Below are positions 1-7,116 of a stretch of DNA of 25,874 nucleotides, one piece after another (the first letter of the stretch is position 1; each line of letters opens with the position of its first letter). Location of the stretch: positions 1 to 25,874 of the forward strand of contig CAZAFM010000023.1 in assembly GCA_964484395.1 (NCBI GenBank), written 5' to 3'. The stretch is from CAZAFM01 sp964484395 (GTDB lineage Bacteria > Campylobacterota > Campylobacteria > Campylobacterales > CAZAFM01). The notes under the pieces are model-generated. The model did no database searches. It saw only the letters and a program-made list of their open reading frames with translations, and had not been told where the DNA came from. The position numbers were made by a program, and so were the translations under genes.

Positions 1-79
1 CCTAAGTTTGCAATTTTTATAATCGGACATACTGTAACAGTTATTGCTGATTGGGTAATCAGTATTTAAGGTTATTATA
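1..79. other. Leading intergenic stretch with small inverted repeats
   Basis: AT-rich DNA with no supportable gene. It holds two short perfect inverted repeats: 31-41 (ACTGT-A-ACAGT) and 49-64 (CTGATT-GGGT-AATCAG). They lie just past the stop of the minus-strand gene that ends at 80, so the second could help end that transcript. Neither is followed by a convincing T-run in that direction, so I do not call a terminator. Confidence 0.3.
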
Positions 80-418
80 TCATAAATACCTATCCCTATA
101 TACCTCCTCATCAAAGGCCACTAAGATGCCTTTTTCATCCTCTACCACGGGTCTTTTTATCAAAAGAGGCTCCTTTATCATCCACTCTTTTTTGCCACTA
201 TCATCTAGATTTAGCTCTTTTAGCTTGAGTGTTCTGTACTTTGTTCCTTTTGTGTTTAGGAGTTTTTCAAGCCCTACCTCACTACTCCATCTCTCTATTT
301 GTTCATGACTAGGGGGAGTTGTTTTAAAGTCAATGAACTCATATTCAACTCCATTATCTTTTAGAAATTTCATCGCTTTTTTCACACTTCCACATGTTTT
401 TATTCCATATAGCTTCAA
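80..418 (-). CDS. ArsC/Spx/YffB-family thioredoxin-fold protein
   Basis: A 112-residue protein of the arsenate-reductase-like (ArsC/Spx/YffB) family. The N-terminus reads MKLYGIKTCGSVKKAMKFL, the usual beta strand, active-site Cys loop and helix, followed by the family pattern VEYEFIDFKTTPP and a later LLIKRPVV, the conserved cis-Pro region. Only one Cys is in the active loop (TCGS), so this is not a CxxC Spx redox switch and is nearer to the uncharacterised YffB group. An ATG at 448 is in frame, but a TTG at 416-418 sits six bases after AAGGAG and gives the N-terminus typical of the family, so I prefer TTG. The gene is divergent from the operon starting at 502. True arsenate reduction is not shown by the sequence. 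Confidence 0.85.
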   Translation of the reverse strand: MKLYGIKTCGSVKKAMKFLKDNGVEYEFIDFKTTPPSHEQIERWSSEVGLEKLLNTKGTKYRTLKLKELNLDDSGKKEWMIKEPLLIKRPVVEDEKGILVAFDEEVYRDRYL

Positions 419-492
419 ATTAAACTCCTTAATCAAGAAATAAACCATATTTTAACAAATTCTCAAATAAAATTGAGTTCTATGAATTTTCA

Positions 493-497
493 AGGAA
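493..497 (+). promoter_or_regulatory. Ribosome binding site of the 502 gene
   Basis: AAGGA lies four bases before the ATG at 502. The 83 bp between this ATG and the preferred TTG start at 418 must hold two divergent promoters. A short inverted repeat (CTCAA/TTGAG, near 462-477) lies in it. I see only weak -10 candidates. Confidence 0.5.
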
Positions 498-501
498 GTA
501 T

Positions 502-1263
502 ATGAGACTCTATTTTTTTCTTATTATATTAATAGTCTCCTCCTTTGCAAAAGAGGTTGGAGTTGAGTACAAGGCTAGTTTTGGTTTTTTTGGAACTATA
601 GGTGATGTGACTGGAAAGTTCTTAGAGAATAGTACCACTTATAGTATAGAGATAAACGCAACCGCTACTGGACTTGCTAGAATTCTTAGTAATGGTCGCT
701 ATGAGAGACACTACTCAAGTGGCTCTGTAAAAGATGGACTACTAAAACCAGATGAGTATATCCAAGAGATAGAGACTGGAAGCTCTTATGAAAAAAACAC
801 CTTTGAGTTTATGCATGATCAAAAAAAGGTGCTAAAGCATCACATAAAGCGCACATGGAACCTAAATAATGAAACATTAATTGACAAAAATGAAACAAAA
901 AATGTTGATTACTATGCTGATAATGACCTGCTTTCACTCTTTTTTAACCTCCCGTATGCTCTAAAGAAGCTAGAACATAGCTCTCAAACAAGGCTATATG
1001 CAGTAGGTGCTAACAAAAAAGATGGTGGAGTAGATATATACATCCCCAAAGATGACCAACTAGAGAGCGCAAAAGAGCTACTTGAGACAGAGTCTGATAA
1101 AATAGTAATCGCCATTTTAAATCAAAAAATATTTGGCAGTGAAAAAGGTGAACTTGTTATCGCACTAGATGAAGAGAGCTATGCGAAAAAAGCTGTTTTA
1201 AAAGATGTTGTCTTTTTTGGAGATATAAGAGGCGAGATGATAAACAAAGAGGAAAAAGAATGA
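502..1263 (+). CDS. DUF3108-type periplasmic protein
   Basis: A 253-residue protein with an N-terminal signal peptide (hydrophobic LYFFLIILIVSSFA, then probable cleavage before KEVGVEYKA). The mature part looks like a DUF3108 protein: beta-rich, with an early GFFGTIGDVTGKF segment, repeated Y/F strands and no catalytic motif I recognise. DUF3108 proteins are periplasmic and poorly characterised. It is the first gene of a tightly packed operon; its stop overlaps the kdsA start as ATGA at 1260-1263, implying translational coupling. Being upstream of a Kdo synthesis gene suggests an envelope role, but that is inference only. Confidence 0.75.
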   Translation: MRLYFFLIILIVSSFAKEVGVEYKASFGFFGTIGDVTGKFLENSTTYSIEINATATGLARILSNGRYERHYSSGSVKDGLLKPDEYIQEIETGSSYEKNTFEFMHDQKKVLKHHIKRTWNLNNETLIDKNETKNVDYYADNDLLSLFFNLPYALKKLEHSSQTRLYAVGANKKDGGVDIYIPKDDQLESAKELLETESDKIVIAILNQKIFGSEKGELVIALDEESYAKKAVLKDVVFFGDIRGEMINKEEKE

Positions 1264-2057
1264 TAGTAATAGCTGGACCTTGCGTAATAGAGAGTCGTGA
1301 AGTTCTTTTTAAAATAGCAGATGAGCTAGAGTTTTTAAAAAGTGATGAGAGTGTTGATTTTTATTTCAAAGCTAGCTTTGATAAGGCTAATAGAACTAGC
1401 TTAAAGAGCTTTAGAGGTCCAGGGATTGATGAGGGACTAAGACTACTAGGAGAGGTAAAAAAAGAGTTTGGATACAAAATCCTAACTGACATACATGAGA
1501 GCTTTCATGCTTCTATGGCAGCTGAGATAGTGGATGTATTGCAGATTCCTGCGTTTTTGTGTCGTCAAACAGACTTGATTGTAGCAGCGGCATCAACTGA
1601 TGCGATTGTGAATATCAAAAAGGGTCAATTCATGGAGCCTTCATCTATGAGACACTCTGTCCTAAAAGCACTTGAGACAAGAGGTGTGAGCGCTCCTACA
1701 TACGAAACAAGTAGCGAAAAAGGGATATGGCTAACTGAGCGAGGAAGTAGTTTTGGCTATAGTAACCTAGTGGTTGACTTTCGCTCACTTCCAATAATGC
1801 GCGAGTATGCACCAGTGATATTTGATGCTACCCACTCTATTCAGCGACCAAGTGCATTAGGGGAGAGTAGTGGAGGAGACTCACAGTTTGCTCCAGCTCT
1901 TGCAAGAGCTGCTGCTGCTGTTGGAGTTGATGGAATATTTGCAGAGACACATATAGACCCTAAGAGTGCCTTGAGTGACTCAGCTAATATGCTAAAAATA
2001 GATGAACTAAAAAATACACTAAGTGTGGTTAAAAAAATAATGGAGGCAACAAAATGA
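1260..2057 (+). CDS. kdsA: 3-deoxy-D-manno-octulosonate 8-phosphate synthase (metal-dependent class)
   Basis: KdsA condenses phosphoenolpyruvate with arabinose 5-phosphate to give Kdo 8-phosphate, the precursor of the lipid A-linked Kdo sugar. At 265 residues it is full length. Visible motifs are IAGPCVIES (2-12), FKASFDKANRTS (36-47), LTDIHE, FLCRQTDL, NIKKGQFM, FGYSNLVVDFR and FDATHSIQRP. Cys8, His192, Glu229 and Asp240 match the metal ligands of the Aquifex-type enzyme (Cys11, His185, Glu222, Asp233), with identical spacing among the last three. The metal-free enterobacterial class has Asn in place of the Cys. The gene overlaps both neighbours by ATGA. In Campylobacter the same four genes, kdsA-ribH-nusB-pyrF, are adjacent. 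Confidence 0.97.
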   Translation: MIVIAGPCVIESREVLFKIADELEFLKSDESVDFYFKASFDKANRTSLKSFRGPGIDEGLRLLGEVKKEFGYKILTDIHESFHASMAAEIVDVLQIPAFLCRQTDLIVAAASTDAIVNIKKGQFMEPSSMRHSVLKALETRGVSAPTYETSSEKGIWLTERGSSFGYSNLVVDFRSLPIMREYAPVIFDATHSIQRPSALGESSGGDSQFAPALARAAAAVGVDGIFAETHIDPKSALSDSANMLKIDELKNTLSVVKKIMEATK

Positions 2058-2524
2058 ATATAATAGAAGGAAACTTAAGCGTAGGCTCTCAAGATAGAGT
2101 GGCAGTTATCGCAAGTCGCTTTAACCACATCATAACTGATAGACTTATAGAGGGAGCTAAAGACTCATTTGTAAGACATGGTGGAAGTGCAGAAAACATC
2201 GACCTCATACTAGTCCCAGGGGCTTTTGAGATACCTTTTATGCTTGATAGGGTTTTGAGTGATGGTAATTATGATGGAGTAGCATGTGTTGGTGCGGTTA
2301 TTAGAGGCTCTACCCCCCACTTTGACTATGTAGCAGCAGAGACTACAAAAGGCATAGCAAGTGTCACTCTAAAGTACGGTGCAGCAGTGACTTATGGAGT
2401 GATAACAGCAGATACGATAGAACAAGCAATTGAGCGCGCTGGAAGCAAAGTAGGAAACAAAGGCTTTGAAGCGATGAATGGGCTTATAGAGATGATGAGT
2501 CTTTATAGAAGGTTTGAGTCCTAA
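2054..2524 (+). CDS. ribH: 6,7-dimethyl-8-ribityllumazine synthase
   Basis: Lumazine synthase makes 6,7-dimethyl-8-ribityllumazine, the penultimate riboflavin intermediate, and forms cytoplasmic pentamers or 60-mer capsids. The 156-residue product has SRFNHIITDRL, which binds substrate near the N-terminus, LVPGAFEIPF (53-62), GAVIRGSTPHFDYV (80-93) with the general acid-base His89, and the C-terminal GNKGFEAM. Length and motif order are standard. It overlaps kdsA by ATGA and nusB by TAATG. The other riboflavin genes are not in the window. Confidence 0.97.
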   Translation: MNIIEGNLSVGSQDRVAVIASRFNHIITDRLIEGAKDSFVRHGGSAENIDLILVPGAFEIPFMLDRVLSDGNYDGVACVGAVIRGSTPHFDYVAAETTKGIASVTLKYGAAVTYGVITADTIEQAIERAGSKVGNKGFEAMNGLIEMMSLYRRFES

Positions 2525-2913
2525 TGGCAACTAGATCTCAAGCTAGAGAAGCAGTAGCTGGGCTTCTGTATGCATACCAGAGTGGAAACCAAAACATAGA
2601 GAAGTTTGCCAAAGAGATGCTTGATGAAAAGAAGATAAGAAACAAACAACAAGAGTTTGCTATGGGTCTATATGAGGGTGTGATAAAAAACATAGAGACA
2701 ATAGATGAAAAAATCATCTCAAACCTCAAAGGCTGGGAATTTGAGAAACTAGGAGATATGGAAAAAGCGCTCCTTAGACTAGCTACTTATGAGATACTAT
2801 ATACTAGCGTTGATAGGGCTGTTGTGATAAATGAAGCAGTGGAGCTATCTAAGAGGTTTTGTACTGAGCAGAGCCCGAAGTTTATAAATGGGGTTTTAGA
2901 TGCTGTGGAGTAG
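2524..2913 (+). CDS. nusB: Transcription antitermination factor NusB
   Basis: NusB (129 residues) binds boxA RNA together with S10 (NusE) and supports rRNA antitermination. It is all-helical; the sequence begins with the usual RSQAREAVAGLLYAYQ and ends with the diagnostic helix region DRAVVINEAVELSKRFC followed by PKFINGVLD. The length is slightly short but typical of Campylobacterota. Its start overlaps the ribH stop by one base, and pyrF begins three bases after its stop. ribH-nusB adjacency is widespread in bacteria, which supports the assignment. Confidence 0.96.
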   Translation: MATRSQAREAVAGLLYAYQSGNQNIEKFAKEMLDEKKIRNKQQEFAMGLYEGVIKNIETIDEKIISNLKGWEFEKLGDMEKALLRLATYEILYTSVDRAVVINEAVELSKRFCTEQSPKFINGVLDAVE

Positions 2914-2916
2914 CAA

Positions 2917-3588
2917 ATGGAGCTAGTAGTTGCACTAGACTTGCCTAGTAAAGATGAGAATATCAAGCTTTTAGAGCAACTAAAAGGTCTAGATATATGG
3001 GTAAAGGTAGGTCTTAGAAGCTTCATTCGTGATGGAAGTAGCTTTTGTGAAGAGATAAAATCTCAATATGGCTTTAAAATCTTTTTAGACTTAAAACTAT
3101 ATGATATACCAAATACTATGAGCCAGAGCGTAGAAGAGGTTTGCAAGCTTGGTGTTGATATGCTAACCCTCCATGCAAGTAGTGGAAAAGTCGCCTTAAA
3201 GGAGTGTGTCAAGAGAGCTAGTGCTTTTGAAAAAAGACCACTTCTTGTAGCTGTAACGGCTCTTACGAGCTTTAGTGATGATGAGTTTAGAGAGATATAT
3301 GGTGATAGTATTGAGCAAAAAGCAGACTTTTTTGCTAAAGAGTGCGAAGAGGCTCAACTTGATGGTGTTGTCTGCTCTGTTTATGAGAGCTTGGATATAA
3401 AACAGAGCACCAACCTTCTAACCATCACACCGGGGATTAGACTTGAGAAAACAGATGATGACCAAAAACGCCCTGCGACAGTAGCAGATGCAAAGTCTAG
3501 CAAGAGTGACTTTATCGTAGTAGGAAGACCAATATATAGAGCCAAAGACCCGCTAAAAGTGGTTCAACAAATCAAGGAGGAGGTTTAG
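2917..3588 (+). CDS. pyrF: Orotidine 5'-phosphate decarboxylase
   Basis: PyrF decarboxylates OMP to UMP, the last step of pyrimidine synthesis. The 223-residue TIM barrel carries the catalytic DLKLYDIPNTM motif (Asp58, Lys60, Asp63), the N-terminal VALDLP strand with Asp8, and the phosphate-binding C-terminal part, PGIRLEKTDDDQKRPAT followed by IVVGRPIYRA. The start is supported by GGAG six bases upstream, inside the end of nusB. The downstream YggT gene starts directly after the TAG stop, so the two are cotranscribed. Confidence 0.97.
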   Translation: MELVVALDLPSKDENIKLLEQLKGLDIWVKVGLRSFIRDGSSFCEEIKSQYGFKIFLDLKLYDIPNTMSQSVEEVCKLGVDMLTLHASSGKVALKECVKRASAFEKRPLLVAVTALTSFSDDEFREIYGDSIEQKADFFAKECEEAQLDGVVCSVYESLDIKQSTNLLTITPGIRLEKTDDDQKRPATVADAKSSKSDFIVVGRPIYRAKDPLKVVQQIKEEV

Positions 3589-3885
3589 ATGGAAGCAGTT
3601 TCAATTCTTATAGAGGCTATTGCACAGATTTTGAGTATGGTTATCACCATATACACTTGGGTGATTATCATAGCAGCACTTATCACTTGGGTTAAGCCTG
3701 ATCCATATAACCCTATAGTGCAGATACTAAGTCGCTTAACAGAGCCTGTGTATGCATGGGTAAGAAGATTTATCCCAACAGTCATAGGCGGTATTGATAT
3801 AGCACCTATTATAATTATAATTGCACTACAGTTTATAAACCTTTTTTTGGTTAGACTACTGTACTCACTGGCGGCTTCAATATGA
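3589..3885 (+). CDS. YggT-family small membrane protein
   Basis: A 98-residue integral inner-membrane protein with two long hydrophobic stretches, roughly residues 8-33 and 68-94. The central loop WVKPDPYNPIVQILSRLTEPV is the family signature (aromatic, P-x-NP, then L..lTeP). YggT proteins have been linked to osmotic and salt tolerance and to envelope or division processes in other bacteria, but the molecular role is not established. GGAGG just before the ATG, at the end of pyrF, gives a strong ribosome binding site. It overlaps the next gene by ATGA. Confidence 0.92.
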   Translation: MEAVSILIEAIAQILSMVITIYTWVIIIAALITWVKPDPYNPIVQILSRLTEPVYAWVRRFIPTVIGGIDIAPIIIIIALQFINLFLVRLLYSLAASI

Positions 3886-5474
3886 GATACTTACTACTCA
3901 TACTTCCCTTTTTATTATATGCAAATGAGATAAGCTTAGAGTTTATCAAAAGCAAGCCTGCTGGGATTGAGAGAGACTTCTATATATGGGAGTACTTAAA
4001 GTCAGCTACAAAGGGTGAAAAAGGTGTAGAAGAGGCCTACAACCTCTCACAATACAAAAACGGCTATACATACAAAGAGTACATCAAAAAAACAACCAAT
4101 AAACAAGCTTTAGAGGATGATATATGTAAAGGTCTTAGGGTATCAAAACTAATAGATGAGGATAGTAAGTGCATAAATATAGGACTTAGCTATGCTGATA
4201 TGCTTGACCTCACAAAAGAGCAAAAACTTGATGTTGCAAAAAAGCTTGGGACTATAAATCCAAAAAAGGCAGAAGTATTAAAATTTCTTGCCTCAAACAA
4301 CATAAGAGCCTTTATCAAAAACTATCCTAATGCTTTCTTATACGCATTTAGGGGGTCTAGTGAAGGGTTTAGAAAAAAACATCTTGATATAGAGTTTAGC
4401 AAAGATGAATTAGCAAACCTCCAAGATGGCTACTCACTTCTAACAGTCATAAAAATAGTCACTCAAAACGACTATCCAAATCTCCAAAGAGCTTTTTTAA
4501 ATGCACCAATAAATAATCTTAATAGACCTCAGAGTGCTTTTTTTCTAGGACTAAATGCACTAAGACAAAATGATGAGAAAAGAGCAAAAGAGTTCTGGGC
4601 GAAATCAAAAAGTATAAGTGAAAGAAGCTATAACAAAAACAGAGCCGACTTCTGGACATACCAGATTGACAGAAACACCAAGCATCTAGAAAACATCTGT
4701 AGTAGAAACCACTTTGATATATATTCACTATATGCAAAAGAGAGTTTAGGTGGAGATATAAAGTGTTATAATATATTAACCTCTTTTCCTACAAAAAATA
4801 CAGAAGCAGCACACAATATAGAAGACCCATTTCTCTGGACAAAGCTCAAAGAGCTTTCAAGGGATAGCAATCTAGCCCAGAGTGATTTAGAATCACTCTT
4901 CACACTAAGCTCACTTCCTCACTACGCTTTTTTGAAGCGCAAAATAGATAACTACAAGCATGAGCACTTCATTATGCCATATCAAGATGCCTTTTTGCAG
5001 TATGAGCCAAATAGAAGTGCGCTTCTATACTCTATAGGTAAGCAAGAGAGTCTTTTTATACCCTCAGCCATATCTATGTCATTTGCTTTGGGAATGATGC
5101 AAATTATGCCCTTTAATATTGAAGCTATAGCTAAACAAAGAGGTGAGAGTGTAGAGCTAACTGACGCCTTTGATTACAAGCTGAACTTAACCTACTCAAA
5201 CCATCTAGTAGAAAATCTCGTCAAGAGGTTTAAATACCCTCTTTTTGTAGCATACGCATATAATGGTGGTGGGGGTTTTACAGGTAGAATGCTTAAAGGT
5301 GATATTTTTAAAAGTGGTAAGTATGAGCCGTTTATGTCCATAGAGATGGTACCTATTACTGAAACCCGTGAGTATGGAAAAGAGGTATTAGCAAACTATG
5401 TTATCTATTATGGGCTATTAGGAAAAAAAACAACCCTAAAAGAGCAGCTAGCAAACCTGCTAGAGCCTCGTTGA
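3882..5474 (+). CDS. slt: Soluble lytic murein transglycosylase (Slt-type, GH23)
   Basis: A 530-residue periplasmic enzyme that cleaves peptidoglycan glycan strands to 1,6-anhydro-muropeptides. It starts with a short signal peptide (RYLLLILPFLLYA), then a long alpha-helical superhelical region (about 20-370) and a C-terminal lysozyme-like SLT domain. The catalytic Glu is Glu389 in IGKQESLF; SFALGMMQIMPFN and AYNGGGGGFTGRML are the other SLT signature blocks. It is last in the operon and ends five bases from a convergent gene, inside a hairpin-forming segment. The name Slt is by architecture; paralogues such as MltC/MltE are shorter and lack the long helical part. Confidence 0.93.
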   Translation: MRYLLLILPFLLYANEISLEFIKSKPAGIERDFYIWEYLKSATKGEKGVEEAYNLSQYKNGYTYKEYIKKTTNKQALEDDICKGLRVSKLIDEDSKCINIGLSYADMLDLTKEQKLDVAKKLGTINPKKAEVLKFLASNNIRAFIKNYPNAFLYAFRGSSEGFRKKHLDIEFSKDELANLQDGYSLLTVIKIVTQNDYPNLQRAFLNAPINNLNRPQSAFFLGLNALRQNDEKRAKEFWAKSKSISERSYNKNRADFWTYQIDRNTKHLENICSRNHFDIYSLYAKESLGGDIKCYNILTSFPTKNTEAAHNIEDPFLWTKLKELSRDSNLAQSDLESLFTLSSLPHYAFLKRKIDNYKHEHFIMPYQDAFLQYEPNRSALLYSIGKQESLFIPSAISMSFALGMMQIMPFNIEAIAKQRGESVELTDAFDYKLNLTYSNHLVENLVKRFKYPLFVAYAYNGGGGFTGRMLKGDIFKSGKYEPFMSIEMVPITETREYGKEVLANYVIYYGLLGKKTTLKEQLANLLEPR

Positions 5475-5493
5475 GGGCTTTAGCTATGCTGCT
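5443..5493. terminator. Possible bidirectional hairpin at the convergent gene junction
   Basis: Arms 5443-5452 (AGCAGCTAGC) and 5483-5493 (GCTATGCTGCT) can pair over ten bases with one bulged base. Smaller nested hairpins lie between them, such as CTAGCA-AACC-TGCTAG. T-rich sequence follows in both directions: TCTTT on plus, and on minus CTTTT followed by a longer T-run. It overlaps the last codons of both convergent genes. A shared terminator is inferred, not shown. Confidence 0.4.
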
Positions 5494-5704
5494 TCTTTAA
5501 CTCTTGTAGGCTTTGACAAATCTCATCAACCATATTGTATGGTATATGAACCTTCCAATCTGGCTCTTCGCCATCAAGAGAGACTGCAATACTAGCTACA
5601 TCGCTACTATTTGCGCCATAGGGTTTTTCTATATTTCCTACACTTATTACACCATTTTTTGTCCCTTCAAGGTGAAACTCTTTTAGTATCTCTGTCTTAC
5701 TCAT
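5480..5704 (-). CDS. Conserved-looking 74-residue protein of unknown function
   Basis: I do not recognise this family. The 74-residue product is soluble and acidic-to-neutral, without a signal peptide, Cys pairs or membrane segments. It starts MSKTEILKEFHLEG, is beta-rich in the middle (ISVGN, ASIAVSLDGEEPDWKVHIPYNM) and ends in a helix (VDEICQSLQELKK). Its start overlaps the lpxD stop as ATGA at 5701-5704, and an upstream GGAGG in lpxD is well placed. It is therefore very probably a translated, coupled last gene of the ilvB-ilvN-lpxD operon. Nothing in the sequence tells whether its job relates to lipid A. Confidence 0.7.
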   Translation of the reverse strand: MSKTEILKEFHLEGTKNGVISVGNIEKPYGANSSDVASIAVSLDGEEPDWKVHIPYNMVDEICQSLQELKKQHS

Positions 5705-6657
5705 TTTTTATCCTCCATTAGTTTTTTTATTTTCACATTGTGCCTTAGCCAATCTTTATGCTCCATTATGGGAAATCCGCCATAAGTCTTGCCGCCCTCT
5801 AGGCTTTTTGTAACACCGCCTCTTGCAGCAATAGTGGCAAAATCACCAATCTCTAAATGTCCACTTGTTGCACTCTGTCCACCCATTATGACATTTCTAC
5901 CCAGTTTAGTAGAGCCTGAAATCCCTACTTGAGAGACTATAATGCAGTTTTCACCTAAGAGGCAGTTGTGAGCTATCATTACTAGGTTATCTATCTTTGT
6001 TCCACTTTTTATAAGCGTAGAGCCAAAGACTGACCTATCAACTGTACTATTTGAACCTATTTCTACGCCATCTTCTAGCACTACATTTCCAAAGTGGTGG
6101 ATTTTTATATGCTCACCTTTTTGTGTATGGGCGTATCCATATCCATCCCCACCTATAACAGCACCCGGATGAACTATACAGTTATCACCTATAATAGAGT
6201 TATTTAGTATAGTTACATTTGGATAGATGATACAGTTATCTCCTATACTACAGTTTATTCCAATGAAGCTAGTAGGATATATCTTGCATCTCCTTCCTAT
6301 CTTAGCACCCCTACTTATATATGCTCCACTCACTTCTGAGTCTTCACCTATAGATGGTGCTTCTAGGCTCATTTCATCTATTTTTTTTACAAAAGTAGCA
6401 CTGATTTTTGCCATCAATAGTTGTGGGTTTTTAGTAAGTAGGATTGACTTACCCTCTAAGCCCTCTTTAGAGCTTGATATGAGAGCCTTTGCTTTAGAGT
6501 TTTTGGCTTTTTGAATAGAGTTTTTATCAGTCAAAAAAGATAGCTCATTAACCTCTGCAAACTCAAGGGAGTTTAGCCCAACTACCTCTACATCCTCACC
6601 ATGAAGCTCGCAATCAAACTCTTGTGCTAGAGAACTTAGTTTCTTAGTTTCGTTCAA
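5701..6657 (-). CDS. lpxD: UDP-3-O-acylglucosamine N-acyltransferase
   Basis: LpxD adds the N-linked acyl chain to UDP-3-O-acyl-glucosamine in lipid A synthesis, using acyl-ACP. The product has an N-terminal uridine-binding domain (ending near NELSFLTDKNS), then a left-handed beta-helix of hexapeptide repeats (ISRGAKIGRRCKIYP, SIIGDNCIVHPGAVIGG), and the catalytic-His motif MIAHNCLLGENC. The C-terminus has the usual HKDWLRHNVKIKKL helix. Start choice: TTG at 6663 gives 320 residues but lies only three bases after GGAG; TTG at 6657 lies nine bases after it and gives 318, so I take 6657. No ATG fits. The start lies inside the end of ilvN. Confidence 0.93.
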   Translation of the reverse strand: MNETKKLSSLAQEFDCELHGEDVEVVGLNSLEFAEVNELSFLTDKNSIQKAKNSKAKALISSSKEGLEGKSILLTKNPQLLMAKISATFVKKIDEMSLEAPSIGEDSEVSGAYISRGAKIGRRCKIYPTSFIGINCSIGDNCIIYPNVTILNNSIIGDNCIVHPGAVIGGDGYGYAHTQKGEHIKIHHFGNVVLEDGVEIGSNSTVDRSVFGSTLIKSGTKIDNLVMIAHNCLLGENCIIVSQVGISGSTKLGRNVIMGGQSATSGHLEIGDFATIAARGGVTKSLEGGKTYGGFPIMEHKDWLRHNVKIKKLMEDKK

Positions 6658-7114
6658 TAGCAACTACTCCACTTCTAACTATCTCTTTTGGCTTAAAGCG
6701 CTTTATGGCTTTTAAAAAGTTTGTAACCCTAGCAGGCTTATCAGAGACCATCACTATTACCCAGTTCTCATTTGCATTAGCTATCTTACCATTATATCCA
6801 TTGCATAGTGCCTCTACATCTGCTAGACTTGAGTCAATAGGAAGCTTAACCATTGCTAGCTCTTTTTCAACCATCTCATCATGTTCGTTTACTTTATACA
6901 CTGGTATGAGCTTATGAAGCTGCTTTATGATTTGCTCTATTACTCTTTTGTTACCCACTGTAGCGATTGTAACTCTTGAGAACTCACTATCTGGAATAGG
7001 GGCTACAGTTAGAGACTCTATGTTGTATCCTCTTCCAGCAAAAAGTCCAGATATTCTTGAGAGGACGCCGTGCTCGTTTATTACGATTACTGAGATTATC
7101 TTTCTTACATCCAT
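6644..7114 (-). CDS. ilvN: Acetolactate synthase regulatory (small) subunit
   Basis: The small subunit activates the catalytic subunit and confers feedback inhibition by valine. The 156-residue product has an N-terminal ACT domain (ISVIVINEHGVLSRISGLFAGRGYNI pattern, then SLTVAPIPDSEFSRVTI) and a C-terminal ALS_ss_C domain (KLPIDSSLADVEAL onwards). The length is typical of the IlvN/IlvH family; the symbol ilvH is equally used. It starts two bases after the ilvB stop and its end overlaps lpxD. Campylobacter has the same ilv-lpxD order. Confidence 0.96.
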   Translation of the reverse strand: MDVRKIISVIVINEHGVLSRISGLFAGRGYNIESLTVAPIPDSEFSRVTIATVGNKRVIEQIIKQLHKLIPVYKVNEHDEMVEKELAMVKLPIDSSLADVEALCNGYNGKIANANENWVIVMVSDKPARVTNFLKAIKRFKPKEIVRSGVVAIERN

Positions 7115-7116
7115 TT

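Noticed and set aside
49..64. CTGATT-GGGT-AATCAG as terminator of the ArsC-like gene
   Set aside because: The stem is short and AT-rich, and in the transcript direction it is followed by AGCAATAACTG instead of a T-run.
5256..5281. Poly-G tract in slt as a phase-variation switch
   Set aside because: The longest run is five Gs within the conserved AYNGG motif region, too short for slippage-based phase variation, and the gene is intact.
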